64,000 nucleotides of DNA, taken from the NCBI GenBank assembly GCA_021399435.1, contig JAJTUP010000120.1, positions 79,612 to 143,611 on the forward strand, given 5' to 3'. Positions within the stretch are counted from its first letter, which is position 1. Each line of letters opens with the position of its first letter. Source of the DNA: Diaporthe sp. PMI_573. Lineage: Eukaryota > Ascomycota > Sordariomycetes > Diaporthales > Diaporthaceae. A model generated the notes under the pieces. That model saw only the letters and a list, made by a program, of their open reading frames with translations. It was not told the DNA's origin and searched no databases. Made by a program: the position numbers and the translations under genes. Below are positions 21,231 to 32,452 of the stretch, piece by piece.

Positions 21231-22406
21231 ATGGCTCAAATACATCGAGCCCACCTCCAGACTACAGAAAGAGGGCAGCAGGAACTTCTGGAAGTTGGCA
21301 ATGACGGGGCCGGCAATGCTACACCCGCTTTCACACAGACTGGCACAAACCATGCATGTGGTCAACTTGCCACTGAGCCCCAGCAACGCGTCGAGCCAGC
21401 CCTCCACGATCACAAGCTAAATACTGGTGACCATGGGCAGGGTACAAGTGCGAAGGAACTCCATGCTCACTTACCTCGCGTGGTCCATCTCCCGTGGAAG
21501 CACACTAGGGACAGCAAGCTTGAAGATGAGAAGACCATCCAAAGCCTTGAGAGAGATGTGACTCGCAAAGACTTGCCTGGCGGAAGTCGCTCGCAGAGGC
21601 TATATACTCCCTCGCCTGGCGCGGAAGTTGTATCCGGACCGTTTACAGCCCCCATCTGCCAACTGATTCCTGTCACTCATTTGTGCATTACTGAGAGCAA
21701 GGGATCAATGGGTGCAACGCATCCACGGCCGTCAGCATTGCCATCGAGTATAATGCGACAAATTCGATTGCATGAAACCCACGGAATGATCCACCGCTTC
21801 ATGCCACCCGGCCGCATCATCTACTTCGGCATTGATGCAGACAGCTTCAGGCGGGAAGGTGTCGCTCGTCGCATTACAGATCACATTGAGAACGCCGCTC
21901 TAAATCTTGTCAAAGTACTCAGAGGCAAAGACTTGGGTATCGCTTTCGCCTACACGGACGGGTCGGGCCTCAGAGCCTTCAACATTTGTTATGACGTTAC
22001 CCTCCCCGCCAACACTGTAGCCCAGTCTTTCTTTCCCAGTGACCCGCGGGAAATGTGGCATCTGGGCATCTCCCGGGATGCGGTCCACTCCGAAGGCTTT
22101 CAGGATTGCATCTTCAATGCCCTCGCCCACGAGTTCGCGCATATCCTGGGCTTGCGCCACTGGAACGCCGGAACAGACGCTCGAGAGCGGCACGAGTCGT
22201 CCATGCTCTGGCCGGGCACGCACGACGGTGATAGGGTCTCTATCATGAACACTGTGGTTGACCTGCAGCATCTGAAGCATCTGAAATTCTCCGAGGAAGA
22301 CTTCCGTGTCATTCGGGAAGTATACTCGGCGGTCAACGGGGATGTGCTGCTTGATGGCCGGACAATCGTTGACATTGACCCGCATAGCGAATACCATGTC
22401 GCTTGA
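21231..22406 (+). CDS. Matrixin-like zinc metalloprotease, putative
   Basis: The 391-residue frame from the ATG at 21231 has a metzincin zinc site, HEFAHILGLRH (zinc ligands His300, His304, His310; catalytic Glu301). A Met-turn candidate SIMN (Met339) lies about 30 residues later. The N-terminal third is low in motifs and polar, perhaps a propeptide or disordered. The catalytic part starts near residue 190 with IIYFGIDADSFRREG. No signal peptide is visible from this start. Either the protein is not secreted in the classical way or a 5' exon is missed. Single exon, no obvious damage. It stands alone between mobile elements and shares no motif with the cluster downstream. The substrate cannot be inferred. 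Confidence 0.75.
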   Translation: MAQIHRAHLQTTERGQQELLEVGNDGAGNATPAFTQTGTNHACGQLATEPQQRVEPALHDHKLNTGDHGQGTSAKELHAHLPRVVHLPWKHTRDSKLEDEKTIQSLERDVTRKDLPGGSRSQRLYTPSPGAEVVSGPFTAPICQLIPVTHLCITESKGSMGATHPRPSALPSSIMRQIRLHETHGMIHRFMPPGRIIYFGIDADSFRREGVARRITDHIENAALNLVKVLRGKDLGIAFAYTDGSGLRAFNICYDVTLPANTVAQSFFPSDPREMWHLGISRDAVHSEGFQDCIFNALAHEFAHILGLRHWNAGTDARERHESSMLWPGTHDGDRVSIMNTVVDLQHLKHLKFSEEDFRVIREVYSAVNGDVLLDGRTIVDIDPHSEYHVA

Positions 22407-22988
22407 TATAGCGTGGATGTATCATGGCTTGGCCTTCTTATTAGTCTAGCGTGTTATTGGTAGAGAAAATATAACACGAATTCTTTCGCGTAATGGTTTT
22501 TAATCACGTAGATATGAACAGATAGAGTCTATTATCTTTTTCAACAGCATAACCAGGTATTTATTTCGCCATAACAATGAGGAAACTTATCTCCACTTCC
22601 ACAAGCAACGATACTGATTGACAAACCATTGGAGCCGCATTTTCATGGCTACCCAGCACCCCGTCTCTATATCTCAAAACCGTTGTTCCGCCAGGTGAGC
22701 TGTCGTGAGGCATGTCTCCAGGGCTCTGCAGGCCACCTACAGTTCCCAAAAACTCCTCCAAAAGTGGATGAAAACGATTTCTAATCTCGACCTTCGCTTA
22801 CAGGAGACTGGTTAGAAATATTGGCTGACCGCAAGATGAATCCACTGATAGCTCCGATACACATTTTCTAACCTTTCGACTCATGAACACCGGCCTCCGG
22901 AACCCCAGCCCCGAAAGGAAGTCATAGTTGGCCTGGGGAGCCGGGATCTCTACTCATCACCATCCACCAATCGTGTAAAGATATCTAG
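22407..22988. other. Intergenic, no gene recognised
   Basis: No convincing coding frame. Downstream region of the metalloprotease gene. Confidence 0.5.
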
Positions 22989-23207
22989 TCAAATTATCCA
23001 TTCTGCTGAAGAACTGGTCGCTTTGACGCAGTTCGGATATGCACATGGGATGTGGTCAACCGTGAGACCCGGTCTCAAGCGCATGTATTTTTGGCGGACC
23101 TTGTTGTGTCTGATGAGGTCCCTTTTCCAGGCAAAGCCATCACGGCACTTGATGCATATTTCTGACTTCTTGGCTTTCCTCATCTCTCTGCTGTAGTGCT
23201 TGGTCAA
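22989..23207 (-). pseudogene. C2H2 zinc-finger-like fragment
   Basis: A short minus-strand frame without an ATG start reads ICIKCRDGFAWKRDLIRHNKVRQKYM and then CAYPNCVKA. This has the look of a degenerate finger (Cys-x2-Cys...His) of the type found at the end of large fungal zinc-finger proteins. It is too short and lacks the second His, so it is probably a relic. Confidence 0.3.
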
Positions 23208-23294
23208 GAGAGTCCTGAACTCAGATGTGAAAAAGACCTACCTTAGATGACGTGGGCTCATACTGCCCGGGCCGGCATCTGAGGCTCTGGATGC

Positions 23295-24056
23295 TCAGCG
23301 CTGGCAGCTGCACCAGTGACATCGATCGTTGATGCCTGGATAGCTTAGGCTATCCTGCTGTCCATGTACCCCATCTTGCCCAGTGAGTTGAAGCTCAATT
23401 ATTCGAAGCCCTTCATCCAAATAGACACCTTCTGCGATGCCAGGACAACGCCAAGCGGCGCTCCGAGCTGCAGCATCAGCGTGAACATTGCCCTCGACGC
23501 CTGAGTGACCGGGGACCCAGCGTATCTCAACTTCAACCCCGACGCCACAGAAATACTGTGATCTGGCTACGAGCTTGCGCAAAATAGGATCGCCGCGCAG
23601 CCATTGATCGGTCGGGCTGATGTGGCGCAGCCCGTCTACCCGACTCATGGCTTCCTGACAGTCCGTGAATATGATCACCTGAGACACGCCTTGGCGATGG
23701 TCGTTGCTGAACATGGTATTTGAGACAAGGCGACTGCTAAACCCTCCGCTATAGCAGCCATCACCGCGCTCTTGGCGCTGTGCCTCTTCGCTAAGCAGAA
23801 GGTCCGTTCTTCCCACACGTGGCCATCTGTCTGGTAGACAACAGCAGCTCCGGCGGCTCTCCCCGACTCAGGAGCCTTTCTTTTTCGCTGGTCGCTAATT
23901 TTGGTAGACCTGGAGCCGTCTACAAAGAACACCAGTTGCCGCGTTTCATCTGGAGCTTGAGAATTCCAGGTGGCGGTAGCCGTGAGAGCGGCAGCCTCTC
24001 TGGACTCAATGATGACCTTCCCGTGGAATTTGAGCTCTTTCTGTACGACTGATTCT
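23295..24056 (-). pseudogene. RNase H type 1 domain relic
   Basis: The minus strand encodes VFFVDGSRSTK (first catalytic Asp), AAIAEGLAVAL (Glu), then in a different frame VIIFTDCQEAM (Asp), EIRWVPGHSGVEGNVHADAAAR (His and last Asp). Together these are the four acidic residues and conserved His of an RNase H fold. The change of frame near 23690-23750 and the lack of an ATG upstream indicate a broken, 5'-truncated copy. Such domains occur at the end of fungal LINE retrotransposons and as stand-alone repeated genes; no reverse transcriptase is attached here. Confidence 0.7.
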
Positions 24057-24914
24057 CATTTTGTGACGATGGACCTTTTTTTTGTTGATTGGGTGAGAGT
24101 TCTGGCCTGGGTCTCGTTGGCGTGTCCGGGATTTGTACTCGTGATGGTTGTGTTGCTCCAAGGATGTAGAAAAAAAATGTTTGTGGTTAGGCTTTCTCAG
24201 ATTCAAGGTCACATATTTCCGCCTTGAGTCCAAATCAACGAAAACATGAAAAACTCAACTTTTTTTCCTGGTAAACCTTGAGTGGCCTTAGCTGCATAGC
24301 CTAGGGCAGCCAGACTACGTAGGTGTCCAACAAGGTTCTTCGCCAGTGTCTTAGATGTCCGCCTGCAAGGGCTAACTTATCGAAACCAGTGCGGTACATA
24401 TATGTTTATCTGCTACTGCCCCCAAGATACATTTGAAAAAGTCAGCCGAGCCAACCATGGCTTTCTTTCTGTCGATATGGACACACCCAGCTCGGGTTCG
24501 GTGCCCATGAACTTTGGCAACGATTGCAGCTTCGTCTGGAAGCCGGGATTGCCTCGATAATTTCGGCGACGCTCCAATTCGAGCTCGACACCGGCCTAGC
24601 TCGCAAGCTCTTCGTCGGCACTGGCCTCCCCAATCGAAGTCCAAGACTCCCCAGCTGTTCCATTCGCTCCTCGAGCTTCTCGAGTCTAGCTCTGAGTCGG
24701 GCAGCACGCCTGGAACGGCCGACCACCAAAGCTCTTGGGACCCGCAGCGATGGTCCAGAGTCTGGGGCAAAAGTTATAGCCTCGTTCCCATGCTGGTGAG
24801 GCTTGCAATAGAGCAAGTTATCTGCGACAATGTGCGAGCCCTTCTGGCCAGCGGATGACGGTGATGACCATGAATCGTAGGTATATTACACGCCATCCAT
24901 GGAGGTTCTCGCGA
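24057..24914. other. Intergenic, no gene recognised
   Basis: Several medium-length open frames overlap on both strands (about 24370-24860). One minus-strand frame has a RLEKLEERMEQLG coiled stretch, but none could be tied to a family. It may be remnant sequence upstream of the RNase H relic. Confidence 0.4.
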
Positions 24915-26330
24915 CTAGAAAAGCGGTATACATACGCCCAGATCCTTGCTTACATCATCAATACAGAGATGACGATTATGACCCGGTGCCGTAGAAGGCA
25001 GTGGTTGATGTTCATATCTCCGCCATAGCTCTTGCAGAATTTGAGAGACGTGGCTCAAGTGCTGGATCTGGAATCTTGTTTGAATGACCGAAATGAAGTG
25101 GTCCACCTCGCCTTGCGTGCGACAGTCGCCACCGCATTCGTTGCCAATTACAGCGAGCGGCCAGGTCATGACATTCATGATCGTGATACAATCAGTTTCC
25201 AGGCATGCAACCAGTGCTCGAAAGCCGAACAACATCTCATGTACGAACCTTGGCACAAGGGCAGCCCTCTGAGCGGGTAAGGGGTCGAAAATATTCGCCG
25301 TGAATCCCCCGCGCCAAAGGTAGAGGAGCGCGGCTTTTCGCATGATTTCCCACGCACCAACCAGAGCAACCGATATCGATGCCGACAACCTTGATGGTAT
25401 CGTCGGAGGACTCCATCGAGTTAAAACAGTGTCTAAATTGCTTAGGACATTAGAAGGCAGATTGTCATCTGCCCCTGTCAGGGCAGTAGTCCAAGGCGAA
25501 GCTGCGTCGCCGCCAATGCTATGCGAATGCAACCTTTCGACCAACTCGGATAATGTAGGGAGTAGATCCTGATCAGGTCCGTCGAAAATGGCAGATATCG
25601 TCGCGATGATAGTTAGAAGGGATTTAGGGTAGCCGACAACCACCTCCAAAGAGCTGAAATCGTCGGTTGGTGGCGTTTCTGGAGGATGTACGTCCCACCT
25701 CAGCCAGGCGTTCCGGGCTTTGAGCGGCCGACCAAGGGAGAAAGCTGCAATGTCCAGATACGCGACACTTTCCCTGGCATATTCCCCGAGCACGGTGGCG
25801 CCGATGACATCGGGGCTGAGTGACTCAATCAGGGTGACTAGGCCCACGATGTGGTGCGACCAGGCAGTGCTATGCTGGTCGGACCGTGGGAATCCGGCGA
25901 GGGTCAGGAGGAGGGCCGCGCCCAGGACCTCGAGCACGTCAGAGTCCGAGGCTTTGGACACATCAATCGTCGCAATTTTTTCCCGGAGAGTTGTCAGGGC
26001 GACTTGATAGCTCTCGAGCGCTGAAGCCGCCGAGGACGGCTCGGCACAGCGCGGACTGGGAGTGTGCAGCACCCTTGCTAAAGCGAGCAACGCTTTCTTT
26101 ACTGTGCCAAAGCGAGTCGCCAGCGGGAGTAGTTCGGCCAAGAAAGGTATTCCGGAGTCATTTATTGCCGTGAATCTCATCTGGGAGACTCGAATTACTG
26201 CCCGGGGCGATGAGTACACCATTCCCACGTAGCTGTGTGTAGTATTGAAATACTTACGACGGCGGACGGCCTGATTCTCTTCACCAGGAAGGGTAATGTC
26301 TAGCTTGTGGATACCCGCTATGGTGTTCAT
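24915..26330 (-). CDS. Fungal regulator-like protein (PF11951-type), no zinc cluster
   Basis: Two exons (26258-26330 and 24915-26197) joined by a 60-bp intron with a GTAAGT donor give 451 residues. The uninterrupted frame without splicing is also open, so the intron is a choice based on splice quality. The protein begins MNTIAGIHKLDITLPGEEN. It carries the helical pattern of the fungal transcription factor C-terminal domain: PFLAELLPLATRFGTVKKALLALARVLHT, ALESYQVALTTLREKI, LGAALLLTLAGFP, HHIVGLVTLIESL. I find no Zn2Cys6 motif in the protein or in the 350 bp upstream. It may act without DNA binding of its own or be a truncated regulator. Its position beside the cluster suggests a possible regulatory link, but its promoter lacks the 15-bp cluster motif. 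Confidence 0.7.
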   Translation of the reverse strand: MNTIAGIHKLDITLPGEENQAVRRRKYFNTTHSYVGMVYSSPRAVIRVSQMRFTAINDSGIPFLAELLPLATRFGTVKKALLALARVLHTPSPRCAEPSSAASALESYQVALTTLREKIATIDVSKASDSDVLEVLGAALLLTLAGFPRSDQHSTAWSHHIVGLVTLIESLSPDVIGATVLGEYARESVAYLDIAAFSLGRPLKARNAWLRWDVHPPETPPTDDFSSLEVVVGYPKSLLTIIATISAIFDGPDQDLLPTLSELVERLHSHSIGGDAASPWTTALTGADDNLPSNVLSNLDTVLTRWSPPTIPSRLSASISVALVGAWEIMRKAALLYLWRGGFTANIFDPLPAQRAALVPRFVHEMLFGFRALVACLETDCITIMNVMTWPLAVIGNECGGDCRTQGEVDHFISVIQTRFQIQHLSHVSQILQELWRRYEHQPLPSTAPGHNRHLCIDDVSKDLGVCIPLF

Positions 26331-26495
26331 ACTCAGCCGCAAGGTTGTGTGTTTCTTATTCTTTAAGTCCAAAAAGAATGATGGCGATGAGAAGGTGAGT
26401 GTTTTTCATAGGAGTCCGACTGGCAGCACCTCAGAGCACAAGACCTACAGGCGGGGCTCCGGGGGGCTGAGCGCGAGCCTGGCACGCCAGGGGCT

Positions 26496-26520
26496 CTTAT
26501 CGATAAGCCTCATCTTATCG
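26496..26520. promoter_or_regulatory. Clustered GATA sites upstream of the PF11951-type gene
   Basis: A palindromic pair of GATA sites, CTTATCGATAAG (26496-26507), is followed seven bases later by CTTATCG (26514-26520). They lie about 170-190 bp upstream of the start codon at 26330. Fungal GATA factors (AreA/Nit2 type) bind HGATAR, often in close pairs, in genes under nitrogen control. Confidence 0.5.
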
Positions 26521-26683
26521 TGCTACTATCCCGAAATGACGGCTTGAAAAACCTCGACAGTAAAATTGCTTCTCTTCCCTCACATAACCACCAGAAACAA
26601 GACAACGAATTGCGATGAAACTTTCCTCTGAATTATGCTGAAGCTAGCTACAAATAAAAATAGTTCCACCTCTGAATAATCGA

Positions 26684-28165
26684 TCAAAACAACAGACCAA
26701 GAATAGGGATTTTGCTAAGAAATGAACCACCAAGACGTTGGTCTTCGAGTGTTTCCCCTTTCCTGAAGGACGGTTTCGCCGCGTCGATAGACGAACGGTT
26801 CGCCACGTCAAATGGAGGATAGCGCCAGGCAGTGAACATCTCAATCCACCCAGGTATAGTCACGACGCTGCGATTATGGCTAAACGTGTCAAAGCCCCAT
26901 TTGCCATGAAAACAGCCATAGCCAGAATCACCGATCCCACCGAACGGCGCGGACGAGACGTCTGCGTGGAGGCCGACATCATTCACGGTCACGCCGCCAG
27001 ACTGAGTCGATGCCAAAATGTGGTCAATCTCCTGTTGTGACTGTGAGAATATGTAGAGGGCTAGAGGATGCGGGCTGTCACTGAGATTCTCAAGCGCCTC
27101 CGTCAAATTCGCCTTGACGATAGGAAGAACTGGTCCGAACAATTCTTCTGACAACAGACTGTCTGACATCTTGACGTCGGCGACAAGGGTAGGGTAAATG
27201 AGCTTGTCGGCGCGGACGTGGTCGCCGCTGAAGATCACATTGCCCTGTGTCCCCTGAATGAGGTTGTGAAGCCTGTCAAAATGCCTCTCGTTCACGATCC
27301 GGCACAGCGTGTCCGTGCCGGAGTCGAGCAGCTTCTTTGCCCAATGCTTCAGGCGGGCCGTGAATTGGTCGTAGATTTCGGGGTCTACGAAGACGTGGTT
27401 GATGCAGATGCACACCTGGCCCAAGTTGGACAACTTGGCGTTGATGATCCTCTTTGCCGCGAGGTCTAGATCGGCGTGTTTTGTGACGATGCCCGGCGCC
27501 TGGCCGCCGAGTTCCAAGGCCACAGGGGTGACATGCTTTGCTGCAGCAGAGGCGATGATGCGGCCGACCCGCGCGCTCCCAGTGTAAAAGATGAAATCGA
27601 ACTTGTGTTCCAGGACGAAAGACATCTTGGCCGGGTCGGCACGGACCAGAGCGATGGCGGAACTGTCCATGTACCGGGGCACCAGCTCGCTTAGCAGCTG
27701 TTCCGTGTGCGACGCCATCTCTGAAGGTTTCATGATGACAACGTTTCCGGCGGCAATGGCTGCAACGGCAACGTTGATCAGAGTCGATATGGGGAAGTTC
27801 CAGGCCCCGATGATGAGCACAAGGCCTCGGGGCTCCTTGCGAATCCAGGCCTTGCCGAAAGTACCATACACAATGCCGGCTTTGGGAGGTGCGTGGCCCT
27901 TAGCCCAGGATTCAACATCGTTGACGGTTTCCAGTATAGCAGTCTTTGCATCATTGATGTCAGTGAGGAGTGATTCGAAAGCGCTTCGATGCAGGTCTTT
28001 GGTCAGACTCGAGAGCAGTGCATCCTCGTTTTCGTCAAGAAGCCAGTATAGCTGCTTGAGCTGCCATTTGCGCCACAGGATAGATTTTGTTTTTCCTGAG
28101 AGGAAAGTAGAGCACAGCGTCTGGCAAACTGCTTCAAACTTTTCTGCTGTAAGAGAATCATCCAT
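26684..28165 (-). CDS. Aldehyde dehydrogenase, ALDH3 (fatty aldehyde) type
   Basis: Oxidises an aldehyde to the acid with NAD(P)+. The single-exon frame from the ATG at 28165 gives 493 residues, the normal size for the family. Active-site features are present: GAWNFP (Asn123), VIMKPSE for cofactor binding, LELGGQ (general base Glu218), and NLGQVC with the nucleophile Cys252. SEELFGPVLP and GGVTVND...APFGGIGDSGYG complete the fold. The absence of an N-terminal extension and the C-terminal hydrophobic tail (FLSKIPILGLLF) match membrane-associated ALDH3 enzymes that act on medium- or long-chain aldehydes. The gene is divergent from P450foxy and shares its promoter, which carries the cluster motif. 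It could remove an aldehyde made by the amine oxidases or by fatty-chain oxidation. Confidence 0.92.
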   Translation of the reverse strand: MDDSLTAEKFEAVCQTLCSTFLSGKTKSILWRKWQLKQLYWLLDENEDALLSSLTKDLHRSAFESLLTDINDAKTAILETVNDVESWAKGHAPPKAGIVYGTFGKAWIRKEPRGLVLIIGAWNFPISTLINVAVAAIAAGNVVIMKPSEMASHTEQLLSELVPRYMDSSAIALVRADPAKMSFVLEHKFDFIFYTGSARVGRIIASAAAKHVTPVALELGGQAPGIVTKHADLDLAAKRIINAKLSNLGQVCICINHVFVDPEIYDQFTARLKHWAKKLLDSGTDTLCRIVNERHFDRLHNLIQGTQGNVIFSGDHVRADKLIYPTLVADVKMSDSLLSEELFGPVLPIVKANLTEALENLSDSPHPLALYIFSQSQQEIDHILASTQSGGVTVNDVGLHADVSSAPFGGIGDSGYGCFHGKWGFDTFSHNRSVVTIPGWIEMFTAWRYPPFDVANRSSIDAAKPSFRKGETLEDQRLGGSFLSKIPILGLLF

Positions 28166-28534
28166 GGCTGTGTAGGTCAGACTGTTGAACAGAGGAAGAG
28201 TGTGATGGACAAGGTAGCCGAGATCTGAGTGTTCATAGACAAGGAGAAAGTAAATGAAGGCAAACAATTGAGTGTTCACTCATCTTGAAGCAGCACATCA
28301 TGATGGGCTTTATGACTGCGTCAAGAGCTTCCAGGAATTGACGGGCACTATCTCTGAACTCATCCCAGCCATTTTTGCGTAGTGCACATTCAGAGAGCAT
28401 CACTTACCTAGGTAGTAAATGAAGCTGCTCGGACCCCGAGGGTCTCGACTTTTGCTAGAATCATGTAATTTTTCTGGCCATTCGGAATGTTGTTTATCTC
28501 ACTGCGGCGCTTGCAAGCCGAGCGCGCTAAATGC

Positions 28535-28549
28535 GCCGACGGCGAATTT
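28535..28549 (+). promoter_or_regulatory. Cluster motif, exact copy 1 (ALDH / P450foxy promoter)
   Basis: GCCGACGGCGAATTT lies in the shared 672-bp divergent promoter, about 290 bp from the P450foxy start and 370 bp from the ALDH start. The core CCG-A-CGG is an inverted pair of triplets as bound by Zn2Cys6 dimers. Confidence 0.75.
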
Positions 28550-28837
28550 TTTCAGTCGGTATGCCAAGCAACACTGCCCCCGTCTCTCCAATGGCGGTGG
28601 ACACGCCGGGTGGATCTCTGTACAGGCACAGAACGACACCAAGAGGAGCCAAGGCATAGTTGCACTGATCACTGGTTATACACCATGGCGATAGAGCTTT
28701 GGAAAGCACTATAACACCGTAACTTGAAAACAATTGGTGCGCATCTCATCTTAAAGCGTCTCATATTTCCGTTCATCGGACTCTTTTCCTAGGACCTCAC
28801 AGCCAGTTGCCTGTCGAACTTTGACAATTCTAACGAA

Positions 28838-31800
28838 ATGGCGACAAAATTAGAGCCAATCCCGCAGCCTCCAACCATACCCATTGTGGGCAACCTCACG
28901 GATCTTGATTCACGAGATTTCAAGGGATCTATGGTCGACCTCGCTAAGAAGTACGGCCCTATTTATCAGTTAACCGTTGCGGGTGAAAGCTTCATTGTCG
29001 TATCGAGTTGGAGGCTAGTCGACGAAGTATGTGACGACAAGCGGTTTAAAAAATCAATCGAAGGCGAATTGACGGCATGTACACTATTTTATCCTTCGAA
29101 AAAGACCACGTTATATCTGACTAGTCTGTAAAGGAACTGAGAGCGGCTACGAACGATGGATTATTCACGGTATGGCTATGGCTATTGCCCCGGTCTCGAC
29201 ATGACCCGCACTTCTCAATGCTTTTCTAACCATTTGATACCAGTCCCGAGGAGAAGAGGAAATGAACTGGGGAATTGCACATCGCGTTCTCATGTCCGCT
29301 TTTGGCCCCATATCCATCCGGAACATGTTCGACGACATGCATGAGATAGCCAGCCAGCTAGCCCTGAAGTGGGCCCGACAAGGCCCTTCGCAGAGACTTG
29401 ATATCGGCGAGGATTTCACGCGGCTTGCTCTGGATACTGTTGCACTTTGCTCAATGGGGTTCAGGTTCAACTCGTATTACAGAGAAGAACTTCACCCCTT
29501 CACTCGCGCAATGTATGAGGTACTCACAACCGCAGGTAAAAAGACCGTGCGGCTACTTCCGTCTATGTTTTACCACCGTGAGGACCGCAAGTTTGCCGCC
29601 AACATCAAACTGCTCCGATCAACGGCACAAGAAGTTGTCAATGCCCGAAAACGGCTTGGTAAAGACTCTTTGAAGATGAAAAAGGACATAGTAACTGCCA
29701 TGCTATCTGGGGTTGATCCTAAGACAGGGTGCACAATGACGGATGAAAGCATTATAGACAATCTCATCACATTCCTCATCGCCGGCCACGAAACCACCGC
29801 CTCAACGCTTCAATTCGTCATGTATAACCTGTTAGCTCATCCCGAGGCATACCGTAAGACTCAGGAGGAGCTCGACAGCGTCGTCGGAACTTCTGCGCTG
29901 GCACTGGAGCACCTTCCGAAGCTCAAGTATCTGAATTCTGTGGGTGTAGCTTTTTTTTTTAATCCTTCCCAGGAGAACAGTTAGAATCTCATACTTATCT
30001 GATATCCACAGGTCATCCGCGAGACCCTGCGACTTAGCTCTCCCATAGCCATGTTCGCGAGACAGCCACTCAATGACGACGTACTCGCCGGCAAGTATGC
30101 GATTAAGGCTGGTGCGCAGGTGGTCTGCTTCTTGGCGATGTCTCACCAAGACCCAGAGGTATACGGACCGAAAGCGGAGGAATTCGACCCAGAGAAGATG
30201 CTGGATGAAAACTTCACCCGTATCCAACAAGAGTTCCCTCATTGTTGGAGTCCCTTCGGCACCGGCATTCGGGCTTGTATAGGCCGACCATTTGCCTGGC
30301 AAGAAATGATGCTAGCTTGTGGTACGCTTTTTCTGAACTTCAACTTCACCATGGACGATCCTTCATACACTTTGCAGACATCCGAAAGCCTCACAATCAA
30401 GCCCAAGGGGTTCTATGTAAGAGCAAACCCTCGAAACAACATGACACCCTCGCAGATTGAGGCACGTCTGACGGGGTCCTACTCCGGAGCTTCTCGCGAC
30501 GTTGCCGCCACGGAAAAGAGCGCCGAACAAACACTGCAGCAACGATCGAGCAACGTCGACACGCAGCACAAGATTATGATATACTATGGGTCGAACGCGG
30601 GAACATGCGAATTCATGGCGCAGAAACTAGCCTCAAACTCCATTTCTCATGGCTATCGCGCGTCCATTGGCCAGCTTGATAATGCCAAGGAAGCTTTGCC
30701 AAAAGGCGTACCGGTCGTGATCATCACTTCCTCTTATGAAGGACAGCCGCCACAGAACGCGAGACACTTTGTCGACTGGATCGAGAATTTCAAAGGCCCG
30801 GATCTTGAGGGTGTAGCCTACGCTGTTTATGGCTGTGGTGAGTTTTGCTCCTAGTCTGTTCATTTGGGACCTTGAGACTGAGTGCTTGCCATATAGGCCA
30901 TAGCGACTGGGCCAAGACATACCAAAGGATGCCCAAGTTGATTGATTCTACCCTTCACAAACTTGGCGCGGCCCGCCTCACCTCTGCGGGCGAGACAAAC
31001 GTCAAAGAGAGGGACACGTTCTCTGACTTCGAGGCCTGGGAAGACAATTTCTTATGGCCGGCTATCATTGAGCGCTTCGGAAATAGCGAAGGCAGCACCA
31101 ATTCCGCATCTTCGTTGCAGGTGGGCTTGTCCACCCCTCGAGTGCTCAGCCTCCGACAGACAGTCGGGGAAGCGCTTGTAACCGACGCGCGAGGCCTGAG
31201 CCAGGGCACTGATGACAACGAGAAACGGCATCTCCAGCTTCAACTCCCGCCAGGCATGTCGTATTCCGCAGGTGACTATCTGGCCGTGCTCCCTTGTAAC
31301 CCCAAGTCATCTGTTCAACGCGTCATGAGGCGATTCCATCTAGCTTGGGATGTCCACGTAACCATAAACGCCACAGAACCGACGACGCTCCCACTCGACG
31401 TCAGCATCCCCTTATCTCACGTCCTAAATGCGTACGTGGAGCTTGGCCAAACTGCTACCAGGAAAGTAAGTTTGTCGTCCAATGCCACTATCGACGAGAA
31501 GCTTTCTGACTGACGCCGCGACAAAGGATATTGCGATTCTGGTCCAACATTCCGAAGACGGAGAATTGAAGACTGACTTGGAATACATGGGCGGCGATGG
31601 CTATGATTCTTTAGTCCGAGCGAGGAAACTTTCGATCCTCGATGTTATGGAGCTCCACCCAGCGCTCGAGCTGCCGCTAAAACATTTTCTCTCAATGTTG
31701 CCCCCCATGGCCACCCGTCAATAGTACGTTATCCAACTGTTTTGGTTACGATTGTGGACTAAAAAAACTTGAATAGTTCTATATCTTCGTCCCCTCTAGC

Positions 31801-32452
31801 CGAGACTGGAAAGGCAACGTTGACGTACGATGTCATCGACGAGCCTGCAATATCCGGGATCGGCCACCACAGTGGCGTGGCGTCCAATTACCTTGCTTCC
31901 CTCTCTGTTGGAGATAAGGTGCAGGTCGCAATTCGTCCTGCCGCAGGAGGCTTCCGCTTGCCTCTCGAAGCAGATAAAACCCCTCTGATTCTCATCGCAG
32001 CCGGCACAGGAATAGCGCCTTTCCGGGCTTTCGTGCAGGGGCGCGCCGTCCAAATCGGCAACGGGAAGACGGTCGCCCCAGCAATGCTATTTTTCGGTTG
32101 TCGGCACCCGGGTATGGATGACCTATACCGCGAAGAGTTCGATGAGTGGGAAGAGAAGGGTGCTGTGATGGTTATGCGAGCTTACAGCCGCAAGCCAGAG
32201 GCCTCAAATGGCTGCAGCTATGTTCAGGACCGCTTATGGCACGAAAGAAAGGCAGTTGGCAAGCTTTGGGGCAAGGAGGCACGTATCTACGTCTGCGGGT
32301 CGAACAAGATCGCCGAGAGCGCCAAGACGATCCTGGTGAAGATCATGAAGGATGAGAGCATGGAGCAGGGAAAACCAATGTCGGACGAGGACGCGCAGAA
32401 CTGGTTTGAGAATCAGCGCAACGAGCGGTTTACGACGGACGTTTTTAATTAG
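28838..32452 (+). CDS. P450foxy: cytochrome P450-reductase fusion (CYP505 type)
   Basis: Self-sufficient monooxygenase that in characterised relatives hydroxylates fatty acids near the omega end. Seven exons (28838-29074, 29125-29169, 29244-29939, 30012-30837, 30897-31465, 31527-31723, 31777-32452) give 1,081 residues in consistent phase. The P450 part has the oxygen-activating I-helix motif AGHETT (274-279), ExxR at 330-333, and the heme loop FGTGIRACIG (Cys415). A flavodoxin domain follows from about 513 (IMIYYGSNAGTCEFMA), then FAD and NADPH domains (AGTGIAPFRAF, RIYVCGSN). Intron 1 is of the rare GC-AG type (GCATGT donor), the only reading that keeps the frame. No damage is seen. It probably acts on the chain portion of the cluster substrate. 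Confidence 0.93.
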
